A DNA stretch of 64,000 nucleotides from assembly GCF_002797715.1 (NCBI RefSeq), contig NZ_PGFF01000001.1:1201304-1265303 (forward strand). The letters run 5' to 3'. The translations under genes and the position numbers were made by a program. This stretch comes from Diaminobutyricimonas aerilata. GTDB lineage: Bacteria; Actinomycetota; Actinomycetes; Actinomycetales; Microbacteriaceae. The notes beneath the pieces are model-generated. The model saw only the letters and a list, made by a program, of their open reading frames with translations, searched no databases and had not been told where the DNA came from. Positions 1-7,998 of this stretch are shown here, piece after piece (position 1 is the stretch's first letter; every line of letters begins with the position of its first letter).

Positions 1-502
1 GGTGCGCGACCCACGCCATCCGATCGCGACGCACGAGCCTGCCCGCGGTGTCGCCGGCCTCCCGCTTGACGAACACGAGGTCGAGCTGTCCCGCCTGCAA
101 CCGCCGGGTCAACGTGCCGCTCTGCGACACCGTCAACTCGAGGTTGATCTGCGGATACAGCTGTCGGAAGTCGCGCAGGATCTGCGGCAACTGGGTGAGG
201 GCGAGGTCGTCGGCCGAGCCGAAGCGGAGCCGTCCGCGCATCGCCGATCCGGTGAAGTAGCTCGCCGCCTGATCGTGGGCGGCGAGGATGCTGCGCGCGA
301 AGCCGAGCATCGCCTCGCCGTTGTCCGTGAGACCAACGGCCCGGGTGTCACGAGCGACGAGAACGCGACCGGCGGCGTGTTCGAGTCGGCGGATCTGCTG
401 ACTGACCGTCGGCTGACTGAGCTGCAGACGCGTGGCGGCGTGCGTGAAACTGCGGGTCTCCGCGAGCGCGACGAACGTGCGCAGCAGGGCGGGGTCGAAC
501 AA
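1..502 (-). CDS. LysR-family transcriptional regulator (3' end cut by window)
   Basis: The minus-strand reading starts at a TTG (502-500) behind an AGGAGGA ribosome site and gives MFDPALLRTFVALAE, the typical LysR winged-helix N-terminus. It continues through the recognition helix (TRLQLSQPTVSQQIRRLE) into the effector-binding domain (about residue 90 onward). About 167 residues are present and the C-terminus lies beyond base 1. The gene is divergent from the MFS exporter at 630, the usual arrangement when a LysR protein controls its neighbour. The inducer cannot be read from the sequence. The family call is firm; the TTG start is likely but not proven. Confidence 0.88.
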   Translation of the reverse strand, partial: MFDPALLRTFVALAETRSFTHAATRLQLSQPTVSQQIRRLEHAAGRVLVARDTRAVGLTDNGEAMLGFARSILAAHDQAASYFTGSAMRGRLRFGSADDLALTQLPQILRDFRQLYPQINLELTVSQSGTLTRRLQAGQLDLVFVKREAGDTAGRLVRRDRMAWVAH

Positions 503-518
503 GCGTCGTCCTCCTCGT

Positions 519-533
519 ATTGGCTTCACCAAT
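519..533. promoter_or_regulatory. Candidate LysR operator (ATTGG-N5-CCAAT)
   Basis: A perfect inverted repeat with T-N11-A form lies between the divergent LysR and MFS genes, 17 nt upstream of the LysR start. A TAGGAT box reading towards LysR (537-532) overlaps its edge. T-N11-A palindromes are the classical LysR site, so autoregulation and control of the MFS gene is inferred. Confidence 0.5.
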
Positions 534-629
534 CCTAGTTATAGGTGGGATTATTTCCGGCAATGAACGCGTTCACCCTAAGTTGGAACTGCTGCCACGA
601 AACCGATTACACGCGTTCAGGAACTGATT

Positions 630-2057
630 TTGTCGTTATCTCCGACGGACCCCGCCGCCGTCACCGCTCCGCTGCCCGTCCTCAACGAACGTCCGAAATG
701 GCGTGACACGTTCGACGCCCTCCGTTCGTACAACTACCGCCTGTACGTCACCGCCCAGCTCGTCGCGAACACGACCGGGTGGATGCAGCGCATCGCGACC
801 GACTGGCTCGTGCTCGAGCTGACCGGCAACGTCGCGCTCGTCGGCCTCACGATCGCCCTGCAGTTCCTGCCCATGCTGCTCCTGGGTGCGGTCGGCGGCG
901 TCGTCGCCGACCGTGTCTCGAAGCGGCACATGATCCTCGCAATTCAGACGGTGGTGGCGCTGTTGAGCGGGCTCCTCGCCATCCTCGCGATCACCGGGAC
1001 CGTCGAGCTGTGGCACGTGTACGTCATCGTCTTCGTGATCGGTCTGCTGCAGGTCTTCGACGGACCGGCGCGCAGCGTCTTCGTCAACGAGCTCGTCGGC
1101 CATTCGCGCCTGCGCAATGCGATCAGTCTCAACGCATCGATCTTCCACCTCGGCGGACTGCTCGGACCGGCCGTCAGCGGTGTACTCATCGTCGTGGTCG
1201 GTGCCGGGTGGGCGATCGCCATCAACGCCGCCGCCGCCGTGATCACGATCACGTCGCTGCTGCTCATGCGCACCTCCGAGCTGCGCATCGCGCCGCGCGT
1301 CCCCGGGAAGCCCGGGCAGGTGCGCGAGGCGGTGCGGTACATCCGGTCGAAGCCGACCATCTACTGGCCCCTGACGATGCTCGCCTTCGTCTCGGTGTTC
1401 GGGATGTCGCTACCGTCGCTGCTCGCCGGCATGGCCGACCGGGTCTACTACACGGGCGCGACCGGATACGGGCTCTACAACTCCCTCGTCGCGGTCGGCG
1501 CACTGACCGGAGCGCTGCTGTCGACCCGGCGGATGAACCTGCGACTGCGCTCGATCGTGATCGCCGCGTTCTGTTACGGCGCCCTGCAGATGACCGCGGG
1601 TCTCGTGCCGCTCGTCGCTGTGTTCCTCCCGCTGCTGATCGGCGTGGGCATGGCACGACTGCTCTTCGCGACTGCGGCGGAGTCGATGACGCAGCTCTCG
1701 ACGAACCTCGCCATCCGCGGGCGGGTGATGTCGTTCTACATCCTCGTGCTCGTGGGCGGGCAGGCGATCGGCGGTCCGCTGCTCGGTTGGCTCGCCGAGC
1801 ACTACGGACCGCGCCTCGCCCTCGTCATCTCCGGTGCCGTGCCGGCCGTCGCGGCGATCGTCATCGGGCTGGTGCTGGCCCGCTCGGGTCAGTTGACGTT
1901 GCGGGTGGAGCTGCACCGTCGCGGGTTCGTGCGCATCGTTCCGCGCAAGCGGCGGGCGAACCGCCCGGCGGATGACCGCACCCCGCGTCGCCCGTTCCGT
2001 CGCGGCCGCGGCACCTCGCGCCCGGTCGCGTCGCCCGGCGCGTTGTCCCGCCAATAG
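630..2057 (+). CDS. MFS transporter (drug/siderophore exporter type)
   Basis: A 475-residue integral membrane protein of the major facilitator superfamily, MFS_3/enterobactin-exporter-like group. It has about twelve hydrophobic segments, a DRVSKRHM-type loop after helix 2 (the family's cytoplasmic motif A region), and a cytosolic Arg-rich tail of about 65 residues with no motif. The start is TTG at 630 behind AGGA; no better in-frame start precedes the conserved N-terminus. It is divergent from a LysR regulator, which probably controls it. Substrate is unknown; export of a small toxic compound is the usual role. Its stop lies 7 nt from that of the convergent phosphotransferase. Confidence 0.85.
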   Translation: MSLSPTDPAAVTAPLPVLNERPKWRDTFDALRSYNYRLYVTAQLVANTTGWMQRIATDWLVLELTGNVALVGLTIALQFLPMLLLGAVGGVVADRVSKRHMILAIQTVVALLSGLLAILAITGTVELWHVYVIVFVIGLLQVFDGPARSVFVNELVGHSRLRNAISLNASIFHLGGLLGPAVSGVLIVVVGAGWAIAINAAAAVITITSLLLMRTSELRIAPRVPGKPGQVREAVRYIRSKPTIYWPLTMLAFVSVFGMSLPSLLAGMADRVYYTGATGYGLYNSLVAVGALTGALLSTRRMNLRLRSIVIAAFCYGALQMTAGLVPLVAVFLPLLIGVGMARLLFATAAESMTQLSTNLAIRGRVMSFYILVLVGGQAIGGPLLGWLAEHYGPRLALVISGAVPAVAAIVIGLVLARSGQLTLRVELHRRGFVRIVPRKRRANRPADDRTPRRPFRRGRGTSRPVASPGALSRQ

Positions 2058-2064
2058 GAGCGGT

Positions 2065-3057
2065 TCAGCCGGCGGCGCGCTCCGAGCGCTGCAGCAGCGA
2101 CTCGACCTCGTCGACCGTCGCGGTCGGCATGGTGGCGGGTCCGATCGGGTTCATGATGTCGCTGTGCACGCGGTCGGCGAGCGCCGAGAGCAGGTTCACG
2201 GCATCGTCGACGATCTCGGTGCTGCGGGTCTGGGTGCCGTGCAGCAGCCACTTCACGAGCTCGAGTTCGGCGTAGAGGGTGGCGCGCTGGCGCACCTGCC
2301 GGTCGATGCTGCCGCGCACCCGGGTGTAGGCCTCGAGCGCGTTCTCGGCCACCCATTCGCCGCGGGCACCGAACAGCCAGGCGAGGTCGCGGGCCGGGTC
2401 GCCCACGCGCAACTCCTGCCATCCGAGCACACCTGTGACCTGATCGCGCTCACTGAGGATGGAGGAAGCGCTCAGCGCGCCGTTGATGACGGTCGGCTGG
2501 AACTGCCAGATCGTCGACTCCTCGGTCGCGTGCTCCCACCGGGAGATGAGGGCGGACGGGACCAGTCCGGTCGCCGTCGCGCGGTCGATGAGGCTCACCG
2601 ACGCGCGCAGGCACTCGATCGCGCCGAGGGAGGGGAGTCCGGCGTCGGCGACGAAGCTCGTCGGCAGTCCGTGGATGGCGGCGACGGCGCGTCCGATGGA
2701 GGCGGCGAGTTCGGGCGTGATGGTGTTCAGCCCGGTCTTGCCTCCGGGGAGGAAGTCGTACACGATGCCGCGCGTCTCGCCCACGGGCACCTGGCCGAGC
2801 GGGTTGGTGACGGCGAAGGGCAGGCGGGTGCGGATACCGGCGCTCAGGGCGCGAAGGGCCACGAGGTCGGCGGACTGCTCCGACTCGCTCGCGGCTGTGC
2901 GGGGCACGCGGATGATGAGTCGGCGACCGTCACGCGCGGTGATGAGGGCCGAGTCGACGGACCCCCCGGTGCCGCCGTATCCGGACGCGGCCACCACGTC
3001 GAGGTCCGCGACGGCGGCTGTCGCCAGCGCGGCTAGAGTGAGAGGGGTTCTGGCCAT
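2065..3057 (-). CDS. Aminoglycoside/macrolide phosphotransferase-family protein
   Basis: A 330-residue protein with the APH kinase-like fold: N-terminal lobe with GGTGGSVDSALI and RRLIIRVPR, then a C-terminal region where FQPTVINGALSASSIL occupies the place of the catalytic HGDL motif, and GWQELRVGDPARDLAWLFG resembles the DWxxAxxGDPxxDLA metal-binding motif. The catalytic His-Gly-Asp is therefore altered to Asn-Gly-Ala, so kinase activity is doubtful. Start is ATG at 3057, placed 6 nt after a TACCCT box. Genes of this kind next to nudC and the helicase are common in Microbacteriaceae. No resistance role can be inferred. Confidence 0.75.
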   Translation of the reverse strand: MARTPLTLAALATAAVADLDVVAASGYGGTGGSVDSALITARDGRRLIIRVPRTAASESEQSADLVALRALSAGIRTRLPFAVTNPLGQVPVGETRGIVYDFLPGGKTGLNTITPELAASIGRAVAAIHGLPTSFVADAGLPSLGAIECLRASVSLIDRATATGLVPSALISRWEHATEESTIWQFQPTVINGALSASSILSERDQVTGVLGWQELRVGDPARDLAWLFGARGEWVAENALEAYTRVRGSIDRQVRQRATLYAELELVKWLLHGTQTRSTEIVDDAVNLLSALADRVHSDIMNPIGPATMPTATVDEVESLLQRSERAAG

Positions 3058-3063
3058 GCCGAC

Positions 3064-3069
3064 AGGGTA
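3064..3069 (-). promoter_or_regulatory. -10 box TACCCT, leaderless promoter
   Basis: The box is separated from the ATG at 3057 by exactly 6 nt, so transcription should begin at or within a base of the start codon. No ribosome site is possible in that gap. The -35 is not evident. Confidence 0.5.
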
Positions 3070-3126
3070 GGTCGGGGTTCGGCGCCGGGGCCGCACGCCA
3101 CGCACACTCGGACTCGATTGGTCGCC

Positions 3127-4059
3127 ATGTCGTCGTTCACCTCCCGCCTTCCGCTCTCGCGCTCGGCGATCGACCGTGACGACGTCTCCCGCCAGCGGGA
3201 CGACCTGCTCGACGAGCTCTGGGCGGACGCCTCCACGCTCGTGCTGCCGCTCCACGACGGGTCGGCGCCGCTGCGCACCGACGGATCCCTCGCCCTCGTG
3301 CCTCCGTTCCCCGTCGACTCCTCGGTGCTGCGCGTCTACCTGGGGCGCACCCTCCCGGACGAGCGCGACGCAGGCGGAACGCCCGTCGTCGCGGTCGTCG
3401 TCGACGAGCGGACCGTGCCCGGCGTCGGCGAGGTCGAGTGGGTCGGACTCCGAGCGGTCGGAGCGGCGCTCCCCGCCCGCGATGCCGGCATCTTCACCGA
3501 GGCGCTCGCGATGGCGAACTGGCACGCCACGCATCGCTTCTCACCGCGCTCGGGTGCGCCCACGACGGCGGCGCGCGCGGGCTGGGTGCGGATCGACCCG
3601 ACCGACGGCAAGGACCTGTTCCCGCGCACCGACGCGGCGATCATCGTCGGTGTCACCGATGCCGATGACCGACTGCTGCTCGGCGCCAACGCGATGTGGG
3701 CGGGCAAGCGGTACTCGCTGCTGGCGGGCTTCGTCGAACCGGGGGAGTCCCTCGAAGCGGCCGTCGCCCGCGAGGTGCACGAGGAGTCGGGACTCCGCGT
3801 CGACCAGGTGACATATCTCGGCAGCCAGCCGTGGCCCTTCCCCGCCTCGCTCATGGTCGGGTTCACCGCGCGTGTCGCCGAGGGCGCCTCGACCCAACCG
3901 GTGCCCGACGGCCAGGAGATCATCGATCTGCGGTGGTTCTCCCGTGAAGAGCTCGCCGCGTCACTCGACGAGATCGGGCTGCCCGGACACGCGTCGATCG
4001 CGCGGGCGATCATCGAGCAGTGGTACGGCGGTCCCATCGAGGACGGCATCGAATGGTGA
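3127..4059 (+). CDS. nudC: NAD(+) diphosphatase NudC, cysteine-less
   Basis: A 310-residue Nudix hydrolase that cleaves NAD(H) to NMN(H) and AMP and, in the family, can remove NAD caps from RNA. The Nudix box runs from G201 to L223 (GFVEPGES...REVHEESGL) and is followed by the NudC signature SQPWPFP at 233-239. The zinc-ribbon position between the N-terminal domain and the Nudix domain (RFSPRSGAPT...GWVRI) has no cysteine; the whole protein has none, whereas E. coli and mycobacterial NudC have four zinc ligands. ATG 3127 is chosen over TTG 3118. Its stop overlaps the helicase start, so the two genes form an operon. Confidence 0.9.
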   Translation: MSSFTSRLPLSRSAIDRDDVSRQRDDLLDELWADASTLVLPLHDGSAPLRTDGSLALVPPFPVDSSVLRVYLGRTLPDERDAGGTPVVAVVVDERTVPGVGEVEWVGLRAVGAALPARDAGIFTEALAMANWHATHRFSPRSGAPTTAARAGWVRIDPTDGKDLFPRTDAAIIVGVTDADDRLLLGANAMWAGKRYSLLAGFVEPGESLEAAVAREVHEESGLRVDQVTYLGSQPWPFPASLMVGFTARVAEGASTQPVPDGQEIIDLRWFSREELAASLDEIGLPGHASIARAIIEQWYGGPIEDGIEW

Positions 4060-5771
4060 GTGCCGACGCACTGCTCGAGGCGCTCGACGACGAGCAGCGC
4101 CGGGCGGCCGAGGCCCTGCTCGGACCGGTGTGCCTCCTCGCCGGCGCCGGAACGGGCAAGACCCGGGCGATCACGCACCGCATCGCGTACGGCGTGGCGA
4201 CCGGCGTCTACCCGCCCGGGCGCGTCATGGCCCTCACCTTCACCACCCGGGCCGCGGGGGAGCTGCGTTCCCGGCTGCGCGCACTCGGCACCTCGGGGGT
4301 GTCCGCGCGCACCTTCCATTCGGCGGCGCTGTCGCAGCTGTCCTACTTCTGGCCGCAGCTCGTCGGCGGTTCGCTGCCCAAGCTCGTCGAGAGCAAGGGG
4401 CGCCTGCTCGCCCACGCGGTGGACGGTATGCGCCTCAAGCTCGACACCGCGACCCTGCGCGACCTCGCTTCGGAGATCGAGTGGCGCAAGGTCTCCGGGC
4501 TCACGATCGAGGAATACGAGCGCGCCGCCCACACGCGAGTGCTTCCGGGCGATCTGACGCCCGACCGCGCGGCGCAGGTTCAACTCGCCTACGAGAACCT
4601 CAAGGACGAACGGCGTCAGCTCGACTTCGAGGACGTGCTGCTGGCGACCGCCGGCATGATCGAGCAGGAGCCGCGGGTCGCCCAGCAGGTGCGCGAGCAG
4701 TACCGGTTCTTCGTCGTGGATGAGTACCAGGACGTGTCGCCGTTGCAGCACCAGCTGCTCGAGCTGTGGCTCGGCGACCGCGACGACGTGTGCGTCGTCG
4801 GCGACGCGAGCCAGACCATCTACTCGTTCGCGGGCGCCTCGAGCGACTACCTGCTTGGCTTCCCGTCGAAGCACGACCGCGCCGTCGTCATCCGCCTCGA
4901 GCAGAACTACCGCTCCACGCCCGCGATCGTCGACACCGCGAACCGGCTGATGCGCGGCCGGGCCGGAGCGCTCGAACTCGCCTCCGCCGCCGACGTGCGC
5001 GGTCCGGAACCGGTGGTCTCGTCGCATCCGCACGATTCCGCCGAAGCGCGCGCCGTCGCCCAGCAGATCAAGAAGCTCGTCGAGCAGGGGGAGAAGCCGG
5101 AGAGCATCGCCGTGCTGTACCGCATCAACGTGCAGGCGGCGGCGCTCGAGTCGGCGCTGTCGGATGCGGGCGTGAGCTACCAGGTGCGCGGCGCGACCCG
5201 CTTCTTCGAACGGCGCGAGGTACGTGAGGCGCTCATGATGCTCAAGGGCGCGTCGGTGTCGATCATGGACGAACCGCTCTTCAAGACGGTGAGCGACGTG
5301 CTGCGCTCGCTCGGGTGGAGCCAGCAGGCGCCCGAGGCGCGCGGGGCGGTGCGGGAGAAGTGGGAGGCCCTCGACGCGATCATGGGGCTCGCCGAGCAGG
5401 CGCCAGCGGGCACGACGCTGCGCGAGTTCGTCGACGACCTCTTCGCCCGCCAGGCGACTCAGCACGAGCCGACCGTCTCGGCGGTGACCCTCGCCACGCT
5501 CCACTCGGCGAAGGGGCTCGAGTGGGACACGGTGTTCCTCGTCGGGTTGAGCGAAGGACTCGTGCCCATCTCGTACGCGAAGGGCTTCGACGCGATCGAC
5601 GAGGAGCGGCGCCTCATGTACGTCGGCATCACGCGAGCGCGCCGGCGGCTGCAGCTGTCGTGGGCCGAGCAGGGGATGCATCGGCAGACGATGCGGCAAC
5701 CGAGTCGTTTCCTCGCTGAGTTGCGTCCCAGCACGCGCACTCGGGATGCCGTGTCCACGTCCGCCGGCTGA
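4053..5771 (+). CDS. UvrD/PcrA-type superfamily 1 ATP-dependent DNA helicase (UvrD2-like)
   Basis: A 572-residue 3'-5' DNA helicase. Visible motifs: Walker A AGAGTGKT near residue 30, TFTTRAAGELRSR (Ia), DEYQDVSPLQ (II), GDASQTIYSFAGA (III), QNYRST (IV), LHSAKGLEWDTVFLVG (V) and YVGITRARRRL (VI). It is shorter than mycobacterial UvrD2 and no HRDC domain is seen. Start is ATG 4053, overlapping the nudC stop by 7 nt (ATGGTGA); GTG 4056 is the alternative. The synteny nudC-helicase matches mycobacterial nudC-uvrD2. The 3' end overlaps the convergent ThiF-like gene by 143 nt. Confidence 0.92.
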   Translation: MVSADALLEALDDEQRRAAEALLGPVCLLAGAGTGKTRAITHRIAYGVATGVYPPGRVMALTFTTRAAGELRSRLRALGTSGVSARTFHSAALSQLSYFWPQLVGGSLPKLVESKGRLLAHAVDGMRLKLDTATLRDLASEIEWRKVSGLTIEEYERAAHTRVLPGDLTPDRAAQVQLAYENLKDERRQLDFEDVLLATAGMIEQEPRVAQQVREQYRFFVVDEYQDVSPLQHQLLELWLGDRDDVCVVGDASQTIYSFAGASSDYLLGFPSKHDRAVVIRLEQNYRSTPAIVDTANRLMRGRAGALELASAADVRGPEPVVSSHPHDSAEARAVAQQIKKLVEQGEKPESIAVLYRINVQAAALESALSDAGVSYQVRGATRFFERREVREALMMLKGASVSIMDEPLFKTVSDVLRSLGWSQQAPEARGAVREKWEALDAIMGLAEQAPAGTTLREFVDDLFARQATQHEPTVSAVTLATLHSAKGLEWDTVFLVGLSEGLVPISYAKGFDAIDEERRLMYVGITRARRRLQLSWAEQGMHRQTMRQPSRFLAELRPSTRTRDAVSTSAG

Positions 5772-6462
5772 CTCCGGCCGCCGTCACGAGCAACGACGTG
5801 CCGGCAACGCCGTCCTGCAGCATCCGCACGGCTGCGACCGCCGCCTCGGTGGCGAGCAGGGGCGGCTCCGCGAACCGCCGCCCGAGCACCTGCGCCGAGA
5901 TCGCGACGTGCGCCGCGTCGTCGTCTGCGCGGTGCAGTGCCAGGCAGTGCAGACACGGCGACCGGCCGGGCGCCACGAGCGGGCCGACCGTGATGGCGTT
6001 GCCGGTGATGACCACCGGCAGATGGGCGATGTCTCGACGCAACCACGCGCCCGCGGAGCGAGGCGCCGTGACCCCGTGCTCGACGAGCACCGCCACCTCC
6101 GGAAGCGGCGGCTCCGGCTGATCGGCACGGCCACGGGTGACCGCGTCGCCCTCGGCGGCGAGCAGTCCGGTCACCGTGTCGGCGACGCGCCCAGTGCCGC
6201 ACACGGTGATCCGGCGTCGACGTCGCGCCGGATCGAGGAGCGCCGGGCCGACCGCGGTCAGTACCCGGTCGACGGCCGCGTCGTCGCCGTGCACGACCGC
6301 GCGGAGCACTCCGCGCGGCGCCCCGGTGGCGAGCGCCTGCAGCAGACGTTCGTCGAGTGCACTGACCCCGTCGAGGCGGGCCACCGGATGATCCACGCCG
6401 AATTGCACGGAGTCGGGGGTGCGCCAGACGAGGGGGATGCGGGGGTCGAGACGCAACGACAT
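5629..6462 (-). CDS. ThiF-like / TOMM precursor leader-binding-like protein
   Basis: A 277-residue protein of the actinobacterial group annotated as ThiF or cyclodehydratase-like, found beside UvrD2 in many actinomycetes. It has a Rossmann-like core (ITVCGTGRVADTV, residues 85-97) and zinc-type cysteines C170xxC173 (SPCLHCLALHR) and C242xC244 (HPECACWD). No ATP-binding or adenylation motif of true E1 enzymes is clear, so enzymatic function is unknown. Start is ATG 6462 with GACGGA upstream. The last 47 residues, including the CxC pair, overlap the helicase gene on the other strand. The tail after CACW looks non-conserved. Confidence 0.75.
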   Translation of the reverse strand: MSLRLDPRIPLVWRTPDSVQFGVDHPVARLDGVSALDERLLQALATGAPRGVLRAVVHGDDAAVDRVLTAVGPALLDPARRRRRITVCGTGRVADTVTGLLAAEGDAVTRGRADQPEPPLPEVAVLVEHGVTAPRSAGAWLRRDIAHLPVVITGNAITVGPLVAPGRSPCLHCLALHRADDDAAHVAISAQVLGRRFAEPPLLATEAAVAAVRMLQDGVAGTSLLVTAAGVSRRTWTRHPECACWDATQRGNDSVAASSADASPARPTTAAAAGALA

Positions 6463-6556
6463 TCCGTCATGATGCGACGGCGCGACGGGCTGCGGGCCGG
6501 CCGTCCACAACGAGAGCCGCGAGAAGCTCCCGACAGAGGTTGGGGAGGAGCGGCGC

Positions 6557-7885
6557 TCACGCCTCCTTGGGCCGGTCCGTTCCCTCGTCGCCGAGCAGGT
6601 CCTCGAGCGCGCGGTCGAAGTCGTCCGGTTCCGGCGCCGGGCCGGTGAGGCGGGCGGTGAGCGCCGCGGGGTCGTCGATGTCCGACCCGACGGGCACCAG
6701 GTCGGGGTGCGACCACAGGGCGTCGCGTCGCTCGGCGCCGACGGCATCCGTCACGGCACGCCACATCGCGGCGGCCTCGCGCAGGCGTCGCGGCCGCAGC
6801 TCGAGTCCGACGAGCGTCGCGAATGCCGACTCGGCGGGCCCACCGGATGCCCGACGGCGCTTCACCGTCTCGGCGATCGCGTCCGCGCGGGGGAGACGCG
6901 TGGTCGCCTCGGCCGTCACGACATCCACCCAGCCCTCGATGAGGGCGAGCATCGTCTCGAGGCGTTCCAGGGCGGCGAGCTGCTCGTCGGTCTTCGGCGG
7001 GATCAGGGCGCCGCTCGTCATCGCCTGACGCAGTTCCTCGGGGTTCTGCGGATCGAAGTCGGCCGCGAGCTGCTCGAGCCGCTCGGTGTCGATGCGGATG
7101 CCGTGCGCGAACTCGGTGATCGAGGTCAGCAACCGCAGGCGCAGCCACTTGGCGTGGCGGAACAGACGCGCGTGCGCGAGCTCGCGGACCGCGAGGTACA
7201 GCTGCACCTGGTCGACCGGGATGTCGAGGCCCGTTCCGAATCCGGCGACGTTCTGGGGGATGAGCGCCGCCTCCTCGTCGAGCAGCGGGATGCCGACGTC
7301 GCCGCCGGAGACCACCTCGGTGGAGAGCTGACCCACGACCTGGCCGAGCTGCATCGCGAACAAGGTGCCGCCGACGTTGCGCATGAGCTGCCCGGCGTTC
7401 TGCAGCAGGCCGGCCATCTCCTCCGGCGCCTGATCGCGCAGCACGTCGGTGAGGGCGTTCGCGATGGAGGTGGCGACGGGTTCGGCGAGCTGGGTCCAGA
7501 CGGGCATGGTGGCCTGAGCCCACTCAGTGCGGCTCATCAACCGCGGAGTGGAGGGCAGCTCGGCCACGAAGGTGGCCTCGTCGAGCCACAGTGCGGCGAC
7601 GTGGAACGCCTGCTCGAGCTGAGAGCGCTCGGCGGGCAGAGTGGGCACGGAGGTGCGGGTCGAGATCGACCGGGCCTGCTCGAGAGCGAGACCCCAATTG
7701 ATGCCGTCGCCGCTGGATTGCAGCGCGCTCTGCAGCTGCGCGATGAGCCGGGCCACCATCTCGGGGTCGTTGGGCAATCCCGCCGCTCCCGCGAGCTTCG
7801 ACGGGTCGATGTCGGAGTTGCCGGAGAGGAAGTCCCGGAGCATGTCACGGAACTCGTCGGGCTCGTCCCGCGGATCGTCAGCCAT
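6557..7885 (-). CDS. Zincin-like protein (DUF2342 family, putative hydrolase)
   Basis: A 442-residue soluble protein of the actinobacterial zinc-dependent metalloprotease-like family (PF10103). The helix that carries HEXXH in zincins reads RELAHARLF (residues 234-242), so the first His and the catalytic Glu are not in standard register; proteolysis is uncertain. Ser/Asp-rich N-terminus, no signal peptide. It is the counterpart of Rv3195 in mycobacteria and divergent here from the Lon-like PDZ gene, as there. The ATG at 7885 lies 7 nt after TAGCGT, so the mRNA is probably leaderless. It lies upstream of the ThiF-like gene on the same strand (94 nt apart). Confidence 0.82.
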   Translation of the reverse strand: MADDPRDEPDEFRDMLRDFLSGNSDIDPSKLAGAAGLPNDPEMVARLIAQLQSALQSSGDGINWGLALEQARSISTRTSVPTLPAERSQLEQAFHVAALWLDEATFVAELPSTPRLMSRTEWAQATMPVWTQLAEPVATSIANALTDVLRDQAPEEMAGLLQNAGQLMRNVGGTLFAMQLGQVVGQLSTEVVSGGDVGIPLLDEEAALIPQNVAGFGTGLDIPVDQVQLYLAVRELAHARLFRHAKWLRLRLLTSITEFAHGIRIDTERLEQLAADFDPQNPEELRQAMTSGALIPPKTDEQLAALERLETMLALIEGWVDVVTAEATTRLPRADAIAETVKRRRASGGPAESAFATLVGLELRPRRLREAAAMWRAVTDAVGAERRDALWSHPDLVPVGSDIDDPAALTARLTGPAPEPDDFDRALEDLLGDEGTDRPKEA

Positions 7886-7892
7886 GCGATCT

Positions 7893-7898
7893 ACGCTA
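7893..7898 (-). promoter_or_regulatory. -10 box TAGCGT, leaderless promoter
   Basis: Seven nucleotides separate this box from the ATG at 7885. It is divergent from the TAGGCT box at 7933, so the two genes share a 113-nt promoter region. Confidence 0.5.
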
Positions 7899-7932
7899 GT
7901 CCGTGCGCCCCGCCCGGAACCCGGAATCGACC

Positions 7933-7938
7933 TAGGCT
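7933..7938 (+). promoter_or_regulatory. -10 box TAGGCT for the Lon-like PDZ gene
   Basis: A TAGGCT hexamer lies 60 nt before the GTG start at 7999, which would give a 5' UTR of about 54 nt carrying the GGAAGGAG ribosome site. The same hexamer precedes several other genes here. Confidence 0.45.
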
Positions 7939-7998
7939 GGGGCGTCTGCGCGTGCGCCCGTGGCGAACACGTCGCCCCGATCGCTTGGAAGGAGCGCA

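Noticed and set aside
3336-5699. A 787-codon minus-strand open frame
   Set aside because: Antisense to nudC and the helicase; shadow of high-G+C codon bias with no motifs.
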